Assembly (NCBI GenBank): GCA_025360015.1 | Contig: JANYCZ010000025.1 | Location: forward strand, 124,001-188,000 | Length of the DNA: 64,000 nucleotides | DNA from: Verrucomicrobiota bacterium | Lineage (GTDB): Bacteria > Verrucomicrobiota > Verrucomicrobiia > Verrucomicrobiales > Verrucomicrobiaceae | Reading direction: 5' to 3' | Shown here: in pieces, positions 24,903-32,871 of the stretch | How the letters are laid out: each line of letters begins with the position of its first letter | How positions within the stretch are numbered: the stretch's first letter is position 1 | Translations under genes and position numbers: made by a program | Notes under the pieces: model-generated | Databases searched by the model: none | What the model was told of the DNA's origin: nothing | Seen by the model: the letters and a program-made list of their open reading frames with translations, nothing else

Positions 24903-25684
24903 TGGGAACTGTTTTTTAAAATGTTAGTCTGCCATGAAATTTGGATAATTGGACGCTCCTTGCGTGCAAAACTCAAACCGCAGTGCAACGGATTGCGGTA
25001 AATGATATGGTTTGGCTCTTCCGCAAAGTTTCGTACCACAAAAAGAAAGTAATTCTCTGCCAGACAAGAGGCCACATCATACTCCTTTTCCGTGAGGGAC
25101 ACGCCACCAAAACGCTGGGCAAGCCCCTTGACCTCCACCGCAAAAAAGTCCTGCTCGGTATCCTGCCTGGAGAGTCGAAAATCAAACCCACATCCCAGCC
25201 GTGTGGTGTTCTCGGATGAGAATCCTTCGAACTCTGGCACCGTGTGTTTGACCGCCTCGAAATAGTTCTCTGCCGCCGCTCCCGTCATTAGACGCTTGGC
25301 ATATGCTGATTCGCCCTCTTCTTTCTCAAGCTGGAATGCAGCAGCCTGATCATACCCGACGAAGGATTTGATCAGACTTGCGAAGATCTCCAAGTCCAAC
25401 CCGCGATACTCCTCAAAGATTCGCATGCAGTATTCCCTCCTCTTCCGTTTGTGCCAGCCCTGACGTGGGTTGGTGGGAAACATGGGGTCGAACTCATCTC
25501 GATAGTTTTTGATAGAGGCAGGCCTGCCACCGAGCGCATAGCCTACGACATTCATTCCCTCAGTAAAAGTCTCAAACCCTAGTTTGGCCAGCCCCTCCTT
25601 GTCGAACTTGGCCAGATAAAGACCAGTCAATACCTGCTTGTCTCTGCTGGTCAGTTTGGAAGGATCAAGAAGCATCGGTTGCAC
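24899..25684 (-). CDS. DUF3883-like nuclease-fold protein
   Basis: A 261-residue protein with no signal peptide. The C-terminal half holds CGFDFRLSR (Asp), then FFAVEVKGL (E-x-K) and LTEKEYDVASCLAENYFLFVV. This D...E-x-K spacing followed by a Tyr-rich helix is typical of DUF3883/PD-(D/E)xK endonuclease domains in restriction-type defence proteins. The N-terminal half (RDKQVLTGLYLAKFDKEGL, GGRPASIKNYRDEFDP, a HKRKRREYC patch) is helical and basic and may recognise DNA. It is the first gene of a two-gene minus-strand unit with the DUF4928-like gene. Together they look like the nuclease half of a restriction system that lacks its modification gene here. Function is inference. Confidence 0.65.
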   Translation of the reverse strand: MQPMLLDPSKLTSRDKQVLTGLYLAKFDKEGLAKLGFETFTEGMNVVGYALGGRPASIKNYRDEFDPMFPTNPRQGWHKRKRREYCMRIFEEYRGLDLEIFASLIKSFVGYDQAAAFQLEKEEGESAYAKRLMTGAAAENYFEAVKHTVPEFEGFSSENTTRLGCGFDFRLSRQDTEQDFFAVEVKGLAQRFGGVSLTEKEYDVASCLAENYFLFVVRNFAEEPNHIIYRNPLHCGLSFARKERPIIQISWQTNILKNSSQ

Positions 25685-25863
25685 AGATATGAATGAAGCA
25701 TTCTATGCATATCACGCTGATACCAGTCTCATCAATCCAATGCCGGCAAAAAATTCTGCTGCGCGTTTCTGCATAGGCGGAATTAGGCACTGAATGATGC
25801 GGGAAGGCAACTGGCATTTACTCAATCGAACACTATTAAATCACTTACTTTCGTGACCGCATC
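25685..25863. other. Intergenic region, no gene seen
   Basis: Upstream of the DUF3883-like gene. No coding frame or strong palindrome is recognised; any promoter for the restriction-like pair should lie here on the minus strand. Confidence 0.5.
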
Positions 25864-26049
25864 GACAGGAGGGAGAGGGATTTTATCTGCCAGCCGGTGC
25901 ATTCGCGGGAGGAGGTGGGGCAGTCCATGCTGAGGGGGGTGATTGGGACGTTTTTCGGGGGATCGCTGACTCGGGCGCTGGCGACGTATTTGAGGGATCC
26001 AGGGACGAAGGTGAGTAAGGGGGAGGCGGCGGAGTTGAGGCGGTGGTGA
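25864..26049 (+). pseudogene. BlaI/MecI repressor C-terminal remnant, copy 1
   Basis: Translation in frame with 25894 gives PVHSREEVGQSMLRGVIG, then FFGGSLTRALATYL, ending with a stop at 26047-26049. This is the C-terminal dimerisation part of a BlaI-type repressor (usual form: plvsReevgrsml...fgGSl). The helix-turn-helix N-terminus is missing. A second, similar remnant lies 465 bp downstream. The intact blaI-like gene at 35487 has a different C-terminus, so these remnants come from another paralogue. Confidence 0.7.
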
Positions 26050-26795
26050 AGACGGCGAGGTGAACATCAGGCGATAGGCGCGTGATCGGTGGCGGTAGGA
26101 ATTGCAAACTGGGAACTGAAAATTGGCCAGAGGTGCGCGGCGGGGCGTTTGTCAGACGCTGCTGGTAGGCGCTGTGTGAGAAGGAGTCTTGGGTTTGCTT
26201 CCCGTTCATTTTGACCGGGACCCAGGGCGGCGCTCGCTGAGGCTCGCTTGCCCTGGGCTCTATTATGTCGCCCCTTTGGGGCTGTTGAGGTAAGAGCGCT
26301 CAAAGGTTGGAAATTCAATCTTTGGTATTCATTCGAAGGCCATCATGGGTTGAAAATTCCGGTGCATTCGCGGGAGGTGGTGGGGAAGTCCATGCTGAGG
26401 CGGGTGAGCGGGACGTTCTTCGGGGGATCGCTGACGCGGGCGGTGACGGCGTATTTGAGTGATCCGGGGACGAAGCTGAGTGAGGGGGTGGCGGCGGAGT
26501 TGAGGTGGATTTTGGATGAGGTGAAGACGGCGGGATATGAGCCGAGAGGGATCGATGCGAGGTGAAAGTCAGGAGATAGGCGCGTGATCGGTGTGTGTAG
26601 GAATTGCAAACTGGGAACTGAAAATTGGCAGAGGTGAGCGGCGGGGCGTTTGTCAGACGCTGCTGGTGGGCGTGGAGTGTGAAGGAGTCTTGGGTTTGCT
26701 TCCCAGTGTGGCTGACTGAAACCCAGGGAAGCACTCGCTAAAGCTCGGCATCCCTTGGGCTGTATTACGCAGCCCCTTTGGGGCTGAAGAAGGCA
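25894..26795. repeat. Tandem duplication: BlaI remnant plus palindromic intergenic sequence
   Basis: Two units, about 25894-26285 and 26359-26795, each contain the BlaI C-terminal remnant, then a common stretch (ATAGGCGCGTGATCGGTG, AATTGCAAACTGGGAACTG, GGGGCGTTTGTCAGACGCTG, AGGAGTCTTGGGTTTGCTTC), and a closing palindromic block with CCCAGGG ... CCCTGGG and CCCCTTTGGGGCTG. The copies differ by many substitutions and small indels, so the duplication is old. Confidence 0.8.
26359..26565 (+). pseudogene. BlaI/MecI repressor C-terminal remnant, copy 2
   Basis: In-frame segment PVHSREVVGKSMLRRVSG, FFGGSLTRAVTAYL, then AAELRWILDEVKTAGY and a stop at 26563-26565. It keeps about 20 residues more of the C-terminus than copy 1. 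The open frame extends upstream to 26248 only through repeat sequence, so there is no repressor DNA-binding domain. A short expressed peptide cannot be excluded. Confidence 0.7.
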
Positions 26796-26820
26796 ACTCA
26801 CGGCGTTTAGTTATGTTTGA

Positions 26821-27216
26821 AAACCCGCGATATTTCGGGCGCATTTAGGTTTGGAAGTGGCGGAGGTTTGTGTCACCGCTACGCGGTTCCACGAGATTGG
26901 GAGAGGTGGGTGGTGCGGTTCCGTGGGTTGGCACCCACGGCTATTGTTGTGACAGCCCTCCGGGCTTGCGGAGGGAGAGAGAGTGCGATTTAAATCTACC
27001 ATAAGATGGTATGGGCTTGCCTCGGTCATTTCAGCATGGGTCTTTCAAACGCCGCCTAGTTCTACGTTGTTAAGCGATTGGGGTGAAGCGGAGCGGTCCT
27101 TGTTCCACAGGAACAAGGCTACTTTGCTTTGCCAGAGCGGTATCGACATGTCGAAGAGGCGCTCAGTTTTGGAGGGTTTGATGGACTGCTTTGACCGCAA
27201 GTCTAACCGTGTAGAA
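26821..27216. other. Non-coding stretch with several small hairpins
   Basis: No gene supported. Perfect hairpins: CCGTGGGT-TGGC-ACCCACGG (26921-26940), CCCTCCG with CGGAGGG (26956-26975), and CCTTGTTCC-ACA-GGAACAAGG (27098-27118). These look like unrelated REP-type units collected in one gap. A long plus-strand frame across this region is antisense to the next gene and is not credited. Confidence 0.7.
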
Positions 27217-28092
27217 CTAGTGCGTGAGGGCGTAGAAGACGATGTTGATGCCGAGGGGGTAGGCGTGCTTTTCGGAGACGTGGGTGAAGTACCAGGGATC
27301 GCTTTGCTCCTGCTCCCAGCCGTCGCCGAGGTCGTTGTTGAGGCAGATGAGCATGACCATGCGGCCGCGATCGTCGAAGACGGCGCGGAAGCGGGGGGTG
27401 GCGGAGTCGGGGCGGTATTCGTTGCGCATGGTGGTGCTGCCGCGCTGATTCATCTCCTGCCAGTAAACGTTGCTGTGGATCTGGGGTGGAGAGGGGAGAT
27501 CGTAAACGCAGTGGAAGATGGGGTGATCGGGCTTGAGCTCTTCGTAGTTGCGGTCGGGCCAGATTTTTTTGAAGGCGGACTGGAAGCCCTGCCATTCTTC
27601 GCCGCCCCAGAAGTCGTCGATCATGATGAAGCCGCCATTGAGCATGTAGTCGCGGAGGATGAGGGCCTGGGCATTGGTGAGGTCCATGTGGCCGGGCTCG
27701 GAGACGTAGAGGAAGGGATGGTGGCGGAGCTGGGCGGGGTCGATATCGAGGATGACGGGATAGGGATTGACCTGGACGGAGGTGAGCTGGTGGAGGCGGA
27801 AGGAGAAATTGAGATCGGCCTCGGGGTAGTCGGCGGTCCAGCGTCCGCCACGGCGATGGGGGTAACTCAGGCGGGCGAAGGTGAAGACGTCCTGGGGGAG
27901 CTCTGCGGAGACTTCCCACACGGGGGCGTTTTTGCCGAAGTGACGCCAGCCTTTGAACTGGCGTGCGTCATTGGGGAACTCGATCTCGCGGCCGCGATAG
28001 GTGCCGCGGCGCGGCGCGGGCACGGCCTGGGAGAGGGTACTGCGAAGCGCGAGCAGGCCGAGGCATGGCAGGAGCCATTTCCAATATCTCAT
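27217..28092 (-). CDS. DUF4159 domain protein, exported
   Basis: A 291-residue protein with an N-terminal export signal (WKWLLPCLGLLALRSTLSQA). The rest is one DUF4159 domain: FTFARLSYPHRRGGRW, DYPEADLNFSFRLHQLTS, the central YMLNGGFIMIDDFWGGEEW, and PLGINIVFYALTH at the end. The fold is thought to resemble class-I-amidotransferase-like proteins and the family is common in Planctomycetota and Verrucomicrobiota, often next to MoxR/DUF58/BatA-type genes. None of those is adjacent here. Function is unknown. It stands alone between repeat-rich gaps. Confidence 0.88.
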   Translation of the reverse strand: MRYWKWLLPCLGLLALRSTLSQAVPAPRRGTYRGREIEFPNDARQFKGWRHFGKNAPVWEVSAELPQDVFTFARLSYPHRRGGRWTADYPEADLNFSFRLHQLTSVQVNPYPVILDIDPAQLRHHPFLYVSEPGHMDLTNAQALILRDYMLNGGFIMIDDFWGGEEWQGFQSAFKKIWPDRNYEELKPDHPIFHCVYDLPSPPQIHSNVYWQEMNQRGSTTMRNEYRPDSATPRFRAVFDDRGRMVMLICLNNDLGDGWEQEQSDPWYFTHVSEKHAYPLGINIVFYALTH

Positions 28093-28438
28093 GGGGGTGT
28101 TTTACGCGAAGGGAGGGAGTGATGGCGAGATGTTTTTCAGGGGGGCTTGCAGCGGATGCGAAGGCGGATTTCTGAAATGGGGGCGTGGAGTCGCTCGACG
28201 GCGGTTGGAGGACCAACCGCCCTACCGCCAGCCGCTTGCGCGGCGGTGCCACCAGACCGCACTCGGAGAGTGCGGACCACGCCGCGCTGGGCTGCGGGGA
28301 TGCGGGGCTGGTTTATTGAGCGCTTTCCAAAAACCCGTGCGGCTTGGGAAAGCATCGAGCCATGGGGCGTTTTTTCGCGCTCGCAGACGGGCGGGCTGTC
28401 GCCACGCCCATCCTACGCACTGAGCTTGCTGCGGACCG
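28093..28438. other. Non-coding gap with REP-like hairpins
   Basis: No gene supported. Two perfect hairpins occur close together: GCGGTTGG-AGGA-CCAACCGC (28201-28220) and CCGCACTC-GGA-GAGTGCGG (28257-28275). Each is followed by a CC-rich tail (CCTACC or ACCAC). They belong to the same AGGA/GGA-loop class as 20804-20823 and 29943-29964. Confidence 0.65.
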
Positions 28439-29986
28439 TTAGTCGGCGATGAGCTTGTTGACCGTGTAGTAGGCCATGCGATGCCAGAGGGGAGTGCCGT
28501 CTTTGGCTTTGAGCTGGGGGAGCTGGAACTCGTGGACGTAGCCGGGGCGGAGGGCGGTGCAGGTGACTTCGAGGACTAGGCCGTCGGTGGAGAGCTGGGC
28601 GCTGGAGATGGTGAGGGGCTGGGGATCGAGCTCGTCGCCGCCGTATTTGCTGTGGAAGGGGTAGGTGTAGCTCTGGCCGGTGAGGGTGGCGAGGCTGGCG
28701 GGATCTACGGGGAGGGTGAAGGTGAAGCGGAAGCCGGATTTGGTGAGCTCCATTTTTTGGACTTCGAGCGGGGTCTTCTTTGACCAGATGACGCGCTGGA
28801 GGCCGAAGGGGCGATTGCCTTTGCTGTTCCAGCCGCGGTTTGACTGGCCGATGACGAGGGAGCCGTCGTGGAGGAAATTGAGCGCGAGTGCGGCGCATTG
28901 GAGGCCATCGATGAAGGGGAAGCAGGCACCTTGGTATTCGCCGCCGACTTTTTCGAGGAAGACGCGGTTTACGCCGCTGAGGACGAATTCGCCGAGGAAG
29001 AGCTGTTTTTCGAAGGGGCCGAATTTGCCTGCGCTGAGATCGCAGGCGATGCCGGTGCCGCTTTGGCCCATCTTGACGTAGGGCAGCCAGACGGCGGGCG
29101 GGGTGTAGCATTGGACGGTCTTCATGGCCTCGGCGACGGTGATGCCGTCGGGCTGCTTGGCGGAGATTTTGACCGGGGACTCGGGACGCATGGCATCGGG
29201 GATGGATTCGGCGTGGGAGAAATAAGCGCCTTTGCGTGCGTGGAAGAGGGGGGTGGTGGGCATCCAGTTGCCCTGCTGATCGGTGATGAAGATGTCGCCT
29301 TCGGCATTCTGGCCGATGCCGCAGGGGCTGCGGAAGCCGGCGCACCAGGGCTCGAGCTTGCCCTCAGGCGTGGTGCGGACGACCCAGCCGCGCCAGAGGG
29401 GGTACTTTTCTTCATCGCCTGCGCCGTTCCAGGCTTTGCCCATGCTGGAGTTCAGGGAGGTGTAGAGATTGCCTTCTTTATCGAAGACGGGGCCGTAGGC
29501 GTACTCGTGGTAGGCGCCCGAGACGCCCCAGCCGGTGGCGGCGCAGAGGTATTCGTCGGCTTTGCCGTCGCCGTCGGTGTCGCGCATCTTGGTGACTTCG
29601 GAGCGCTGGGTGGCATAAAGTGCTCCATTATGCCATGCGAGGCCGAGGATTTCGTGGAGGCCGCTGGCGAAGAGTTTGAAGTCGGGCTTGGCGGCGTTGC
29701 TGGGGTTTTGTGCGATCCAGACTTCGCCTTTGCGGAGGGCGACGGCGAGTTTGCCATCGGGGAGAATGGCGATGCCGCTGGCTTCGAAGTTGACGCCTTT
29801 GGGGAGTTCGTAGGTTTCGGTGTGGTAGTAGGTGGATTGGTCCTGGGCTTGGGCGGAGGTGGTGAGGAGGACAAGCGCGAGAGCTAGGCGGGATAGGCTT
29901 CGTTGAAGAGTCGCTGACTTCGCAGGCGATGGGGCCTCACGCGGCGGGCTGAGGACAGCCCGCCCTACCTGGATCAATGTTACCAT
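28439..29986 (-). CDS. Secreted beta-propeller dehydrogenase-like protein (sorbosone/PQQ-type, DUF7133-like)
   Basis: A 515-residue protein. The signal peptide core is LALALVLLTTSAQAQ, but it starts about residue 34; the preceding residues are encoded partly by a REP-like hairpin. The body is a propeller of NHL/sorbosone-dehydrogenase type: GIAILPDGKLAVALRKGEVW, GLAWHNGALYATQRSEVTKM, DTDGDGKADEYL (Ca-binding-like), YGPVFDKEGNLYTSLN, CGIGQNAEGDIFITDQQGN, ALNFLHDGSLVIGQSNRGW. In this phylum such proteins are joined to or paired with cytochrome c domains and are thought to oxidise sugars in the periplasm. The cytochrome gene upstream overlaps it by 7 bp, so the two form an electron-transfer pair. 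Confidence 0.8.
   Translation of the reverse strand: MVTLIQVGRAVLSPPREAPSPAKSATLQRSLSRLALALVLLTTSAQAQDQSTYYHTETYELPKGVNFEASGIAILPDGKLAVALRKGEVWIAQNPSNAAKPDFKLFASGLHEILGLAWHNGALYATQRSEVTKMRDTDGDGKADEYLCAATGWGVSGAYHEYAYGPVFDKEGNLYTSLNSSMGKAWNGAGDEEKYPLWRGWVVRTTPEGKLEPWCAGFRSPCGIGQNAEGDIFITDQQGNWMPTTPLFHARKGAYFSHAESIPDAMRPESPVKISAKQPDGITVAEAMKTVQCYTPPAVWLPYVKMGQSGTGIACDLSAGKFGPFEKQLFLGEFVLSGVNRVFLEKVGGEYQGACFPFIDGLQCAALALNFLHDGSLVIGQSNRGWNSKGNRPFGLQRVIWSKKTPLEVQKMELTKSGFRFTFTLPVDPASLATLTGQSYTYPFHSKYGGDELDPQPLTISSAQLSTDGLVLEVTCTALRPGYVHEFQLPQLKAKDGTPLWHRMAYYTVNKLIAD
29943..29964. repeat. AGGA-loop hairpin at the 5' coding end of the propeller gene
   Basis: GGCGGGCTG-AGGA-CAGCCCGCC, perfect 9-bp stem, followed by CTACC. 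It lies inside the predicted N-terminal codons of the propeller dehydrogenase and is translated in frame before the signal peptide core. Confidence 0.75.
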
Positions 29987-32118
29987 GACAGGATCTCCTT
30001 TGTTTGCTTGCCGTTGGTGATGATGAGGTGTTCAAAGCCGCCTTTGACGGGGAGCAGGGTGTCTTCGACTTGCTGGCCGTTTTCGCGGTAGCGGAAGGTG
30101 GGGATGCCGTCTTTGCCAAGGGTGTAGCCGCCGTAGATGCGTTCGGCGGTGGTGGCGGGCATGGGCTTCACATCGGTGCCGAGGGGTTTGATGGGGGGCA
30201 TGGAGCGGTCCTGCCAGTTGCTCATGGCATCGAGGAAGCGGCCTTTCCAAAGGAGGGTCCAGCGGCTGGTCTTGGCATCGAATGCGGCATTCAAGCCGCC
30301 GGGAAAGCCGACGCCGATGGCGTGGGTGCCAACGCCTTCGATGAAGCTGCGGAAGATGATGACGCGCTTTTCTGTGTCGGGCTTGAGCTCGAAATCTTCG
30401 GAGGACATGAGGCCTTCGGGGAGCGGCTGGCCTTCGACTTCGCGGAGGTAGGTCCAGATGCTTTCGATTTCCTGATCGGCTTTTTTGCGGCCGACGAACA
30501 TGGGGGGCATGACGGTGCCGGGTTGGGTGACTTGCGGATTGAGGAGGAGTTCTTTGAAGTACTCGGGCTGGAGGCGCTCCGCTGTATGGGTGAGGCGGAT
30601 GACGTGTGGGCCGAGGGATTTGCGCTCCTTCAAGCCATGGCAGGCGACGCAGGCGAGGCCCTTGGCACCGAGGAGTTGACGGCCCGCTTCGGCGCGGTGG
30701 TGTTTGGCGAGGCCGCTGACGTCGATCTCGAAGGGTTTTTCCAAAGCATCGGCTTCGTTTAGCCAAGTGATCAGCATTTCGGTCTGCTCGCGGCCGAAGC
30801 TGGGCATGTGGGTGTCCATGTAGGGGCGTACGCTGCCGTCCGGGCCCCAGAGGATCTTTTCAAACCAACCGTGCGTGAGCTTGCGGCCGACCTTGTCGAG
30901 CATGGGTGGGACATTGGCGAGCTGGCCGAGGGATTCGGCGCCGGGATCGTTCACGCCGAAGTACTGGGCGCGGGGATCTTCGGGGCCGCCCTTGCCATCG
31001 CGGTCATGGCAGGCGTAGCAGTTGAGGCGGGTGAGCTGCCAGTCGATTTTTTCCTGGGCGGTGAGTTTGGGGGCGTCTTCTTTTTGGATGAGGGTCAGTG
31101 CGAGTTTGAGGGCGCGTTTTTCGAGGTCGTTGAGGTCGAAGCGTGGGGTACCGGAGGGTTGTTTTTCGGCGAGGCAGCCTTTGTTTGGAGAGAGAGCTTT
31201 GAGGGGTTTGGTGGTTCTGGATTTTGCGGGACTTCCAGAACCGGCTAAAGCCGGTACTACATTACGTACTTTGTGGCAGGCGATGCAGTTCAGCTTTTCG
31301 AAGAGCTCGCGGCCTTTTTCGATGGTTTGTTTGGGGAGCTTGAGGGCGGCGCGGGCGGTGGCTTTCTCGGCGGTGCGTCCCACATGGAGATAGGCGGCGA
31401 TGTCGGATGCGTCCTGAGGAGAGAGGCGCATGTCGGGCATGCGGCCTGAGGGGCGGACGGACAGAGGATCGTGCAGGAAGTGTGAGAGGGCGGTGAAGTC
31501 ATAGGCGTCTGCGAGGGCGATGGGCACGGAGGCATTGCCGGGCTTTTCGACTTCGGCATCTGCGGCGACCTTCGGAGGGCGCACGTCTTTGGCGGGCTCA
31601 TGACAGGCGACGCAGCCGACTTTGTGATAGAGGTCTTTGCCGCGTTCGACATCGCCAGCGGGGACTTTTTGAAGGGGCTGTTTCAGGCTGCTGAGGTACT
31701 CTACGAGGGCCTCCACTTTTTCGTCATCGCCTTCTGCTCCTGCGAACAAGCCGGGCATCTGTGTGCCCTTCTTGCGGTTTTGCGGACTGCGGATCATGAG
31801 CCAGAGGGTGTCTGGGTCTAGGCGAGAGCCCACGGCGCTGAGGTCGGGGCCGGGCTTTGGCTTGAGGCGTTCCTCCCATGACTTCGGCACGGCATGGCAG
31901 GTGGTGCAGTTCAGTTCTGCGAGTAGCAGCAGGCCGCCATTTACTAGTGATTCGTCGGGATCTTCGGGGATGTGGAACTGATCGAAGGTGTAAACGAAGG
32001 CGTGATTGATTGGCTCGGCCTGCAAGGGATGAGCCTGAACGTGGCCGCAAAGAAACGCAGAGACCGCAAAAAGGGTCCAGATTTTTGGTGAATTCATTTT
32101 GCGACGCTTTGCGGCCAT
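29980..32118 (-). CDS. Multi-heme c-type cytochrome, periplasmic
   Basis: A 712-residue exported protein (signal IWTLFAVSAFLCGHVQA; a second in-frame ATG at 32097 is equally good). Five CxxCH heme motifs occur in order: CTTCH, CVACH, CIACH, CYACH, CVACH, with possible distal Met ligands such as GTQMPGLF, GRMPDMRL, DTHMPSFG and GTVMPPMF. So it has several cytochrome c domains in one chain. It is translationally coupled to the propeller dehydrogenase (7-bp overlap) and should take its electrons. Between the third and fourth heme motifs a segment NVVPALAGSGSPAKS is encoded by a dispersed palindromic repeat (31239-31269) and breaks the domain spacing. The last ~150 residues are a beta-rich domain without heme. 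Confidence 0.88.
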   Translation of the reverse strand: MAAKRRKMNSPKIWTLFAVSAFLCGHVQAHPLQAEPINHAFVYTFDQFHIPEDPDESLVNGGLLLLAELNCTTCHAVPKSWEERLKPKPGPDLSAVGSRLDPDTLWLMIRSPQNRKKGTQMPGLFAGAEGDDEKVEALVEYLSSLKQPLQKVPAGDVERGKDLYHKVGCVACHEPAKDVRPPKVAADAEVEKPGNASVPIALADAYDFTALSHFLHDPLSVRPSGRMPDMRLSPQDASDIAAYLHVGRTAEKATARAALKLPKQTIEKGRELFEKLNCIACHKVRNVVPALAGSGSPAKSRTTKPLKALSPNKGCLAEKQPSGTPRFDLNDLEKRALKLALTLIQKEDAPKLTAQEKIDWQLTRLNCYACHDRDGKGGPEDPRAQYFGVNDPGAESLGQLANVPPMLDKVGRKLTHGWFEKILWGPDGSVRPYMDTHMPSFGREQTEMLITWLNEADALEKPFEIDVSGLAKHHRAEAGRQLLGAKGLACVACHGLKERKSLGPHVIRLTHTAERLQPEYFKELLLNPQVTQPGTVMPPMFVGRKKADQEIESIWTYLREVEGQPLPEGLMSSEDFELKPDTEKRVIIFRSFIEGVGTHAIGVGFPGGLNAAFDAKTSRWTLLWKGRFLDAMSNWQDRSMPPIKPLGTDVKPMPATTAERIYGGYTLGKDGIPTFRYRENGQQVEDTLLPVKGGFEHLIITNGKQTKEILSW
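31239..31269. repeat. Dispersed palindromic repeat inside the cytochrome gene
   Basis: 31-nt element AACCGGCTAAAGCCGGTACT... with stem CCGGCT/AGCCGG. A relative at 33905-33935 differs at four positions; two of these are the two sides of one base pair, so pairing is kept. It is read in frame as part of the cytochrome. Confidence 0.75.
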
Positions 32119-32129
32119 TCAGATCTTAT

Positions 32130-32705
32130 TTAAACGCCCATCTTCGCGCGCTCGGTGTCCAGAGCTTTGATCCATGGCAGGATGAAGTGGCCGGAGTCGT
32201 GGTAGGTGCGGCCGGAGTACATGTGCTGGTCGATGACGCAGGGTTCGTTGACGTAGATGCCACCGCAGATTTCGAGGTCAAATTTGCACTTGGCGACGGT
32301 GGCCATGCGCAGGCCTTTGACGATGTCTGCACGGGCGGGGATTTCGACGCCGTGGCAGACGCTGGCGCAGGGCTTCTTCTGCTCCCAAAACCACTTGGTG
32401 ATGCGGAGGAGATCGACGTCTTCGCGGATGTACTCAGGGGCGCGACCGCCACTGTAGAAGATGCCGACGTATTCCTCAGGCTTGATGTCCTTGAAGGCGA
32501 TGTCGGCGTCGATGCTGTAGCCTTCCCACTCCTTGGTGATGGTCCAGCCGGGTTTGATTTCATGCAGCACCATCTGGTATTTCCGTTTTTCCGGCGCGGC
32601 GACGATGGGGGTGTAGCCGCTCTCGATGAGTCGGTAGAAGGGGTAGAGGGTGTCAACGGTTTCAGTGGCGTCGCCGACGATGATGAGGACTTTGGCTTGG
32701 GACAT
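32130..32705 (-). CDS. DJ-1/PfpI family protein
   Basis: A 191-residue cytoplasmic protein of the class-I-glutamine-amidotransferase-like superfamily: KVLIIVGDATETVDTLYPF at the start, YVGIFYSGGRAPEYIR in the middle, and the nucleophile elbow CASVCHGVEI with Cys then His, as in PfpI. Members act as proteases, glyoxalases/deglycases or chaperones; which applies is not visible. It ends 12 bp upstream of the cytochrome gene on the same strand, so it could be transcribed with it. The region upstream carries a 25-bp inverted repeat. Confidence 0.85.
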   Translation of the reverse strand: MSQAKVLIIVGDATETVDTLYPFYRLIESGYTPIVAAPEKRKYQMVLHEIKPGWTITKEWEGYSIDADIAFKDIKPEEYVGIFYSGGRAPEYIREDVDLLRITKWFWEQKKPCASVCHGVEIPARADIVKGLRMATVAKCKFDLEICGGIYVNEPCVIDQHMYSGRTYHDSGHFILPWIKALDTERAKMGV

Positions 32706-32712
32706 ATGGGTT

Positions 32713-32865
32713 ATTTATGATTTACGATTTATGATTTATGATTTCGGATGTGGGGACTTTGAGAGTGGCAGAGGAGAAGGAAGTGTAGGGAGGCTTGAAT
32801 GAGGGCTATTTTTGTCACGGTTTACGATAGAGGCGAAGCCAAATCATAAATCGTAAATCATAAAT
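32713..32865. repeat. Inverted pair of the 25-nt heptamer element
   Basis: Left arm 32713-32737 and right arm 32841-32865 are perfect inverted copies of the 25-nt ATTTATG/ATTTACG element found at 20672-20696, with 103 bp between. No gene lies between the arms. The structure separates the DJ-1 gene from the frameshifted isomerase gene. Confidence 0.9.
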
Positions 32866-32871
32866 GCGCTG

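Noticed and set aside
26983-28122. 379-codon plus-strand frame across the gap and DUF4159 gene
   Set aside because: Asp/Glu/Gly/Val-rich antisense shadow of the DUF4159 gene; no family pattern or start context.
28868-29887. 339-codon plus-strand frame opposite the propeller dehydrogenase
   Set aside because: Low-complexity Gly/Ala/Glu shadow with no domain; the minus strand has clear propeller repeats.
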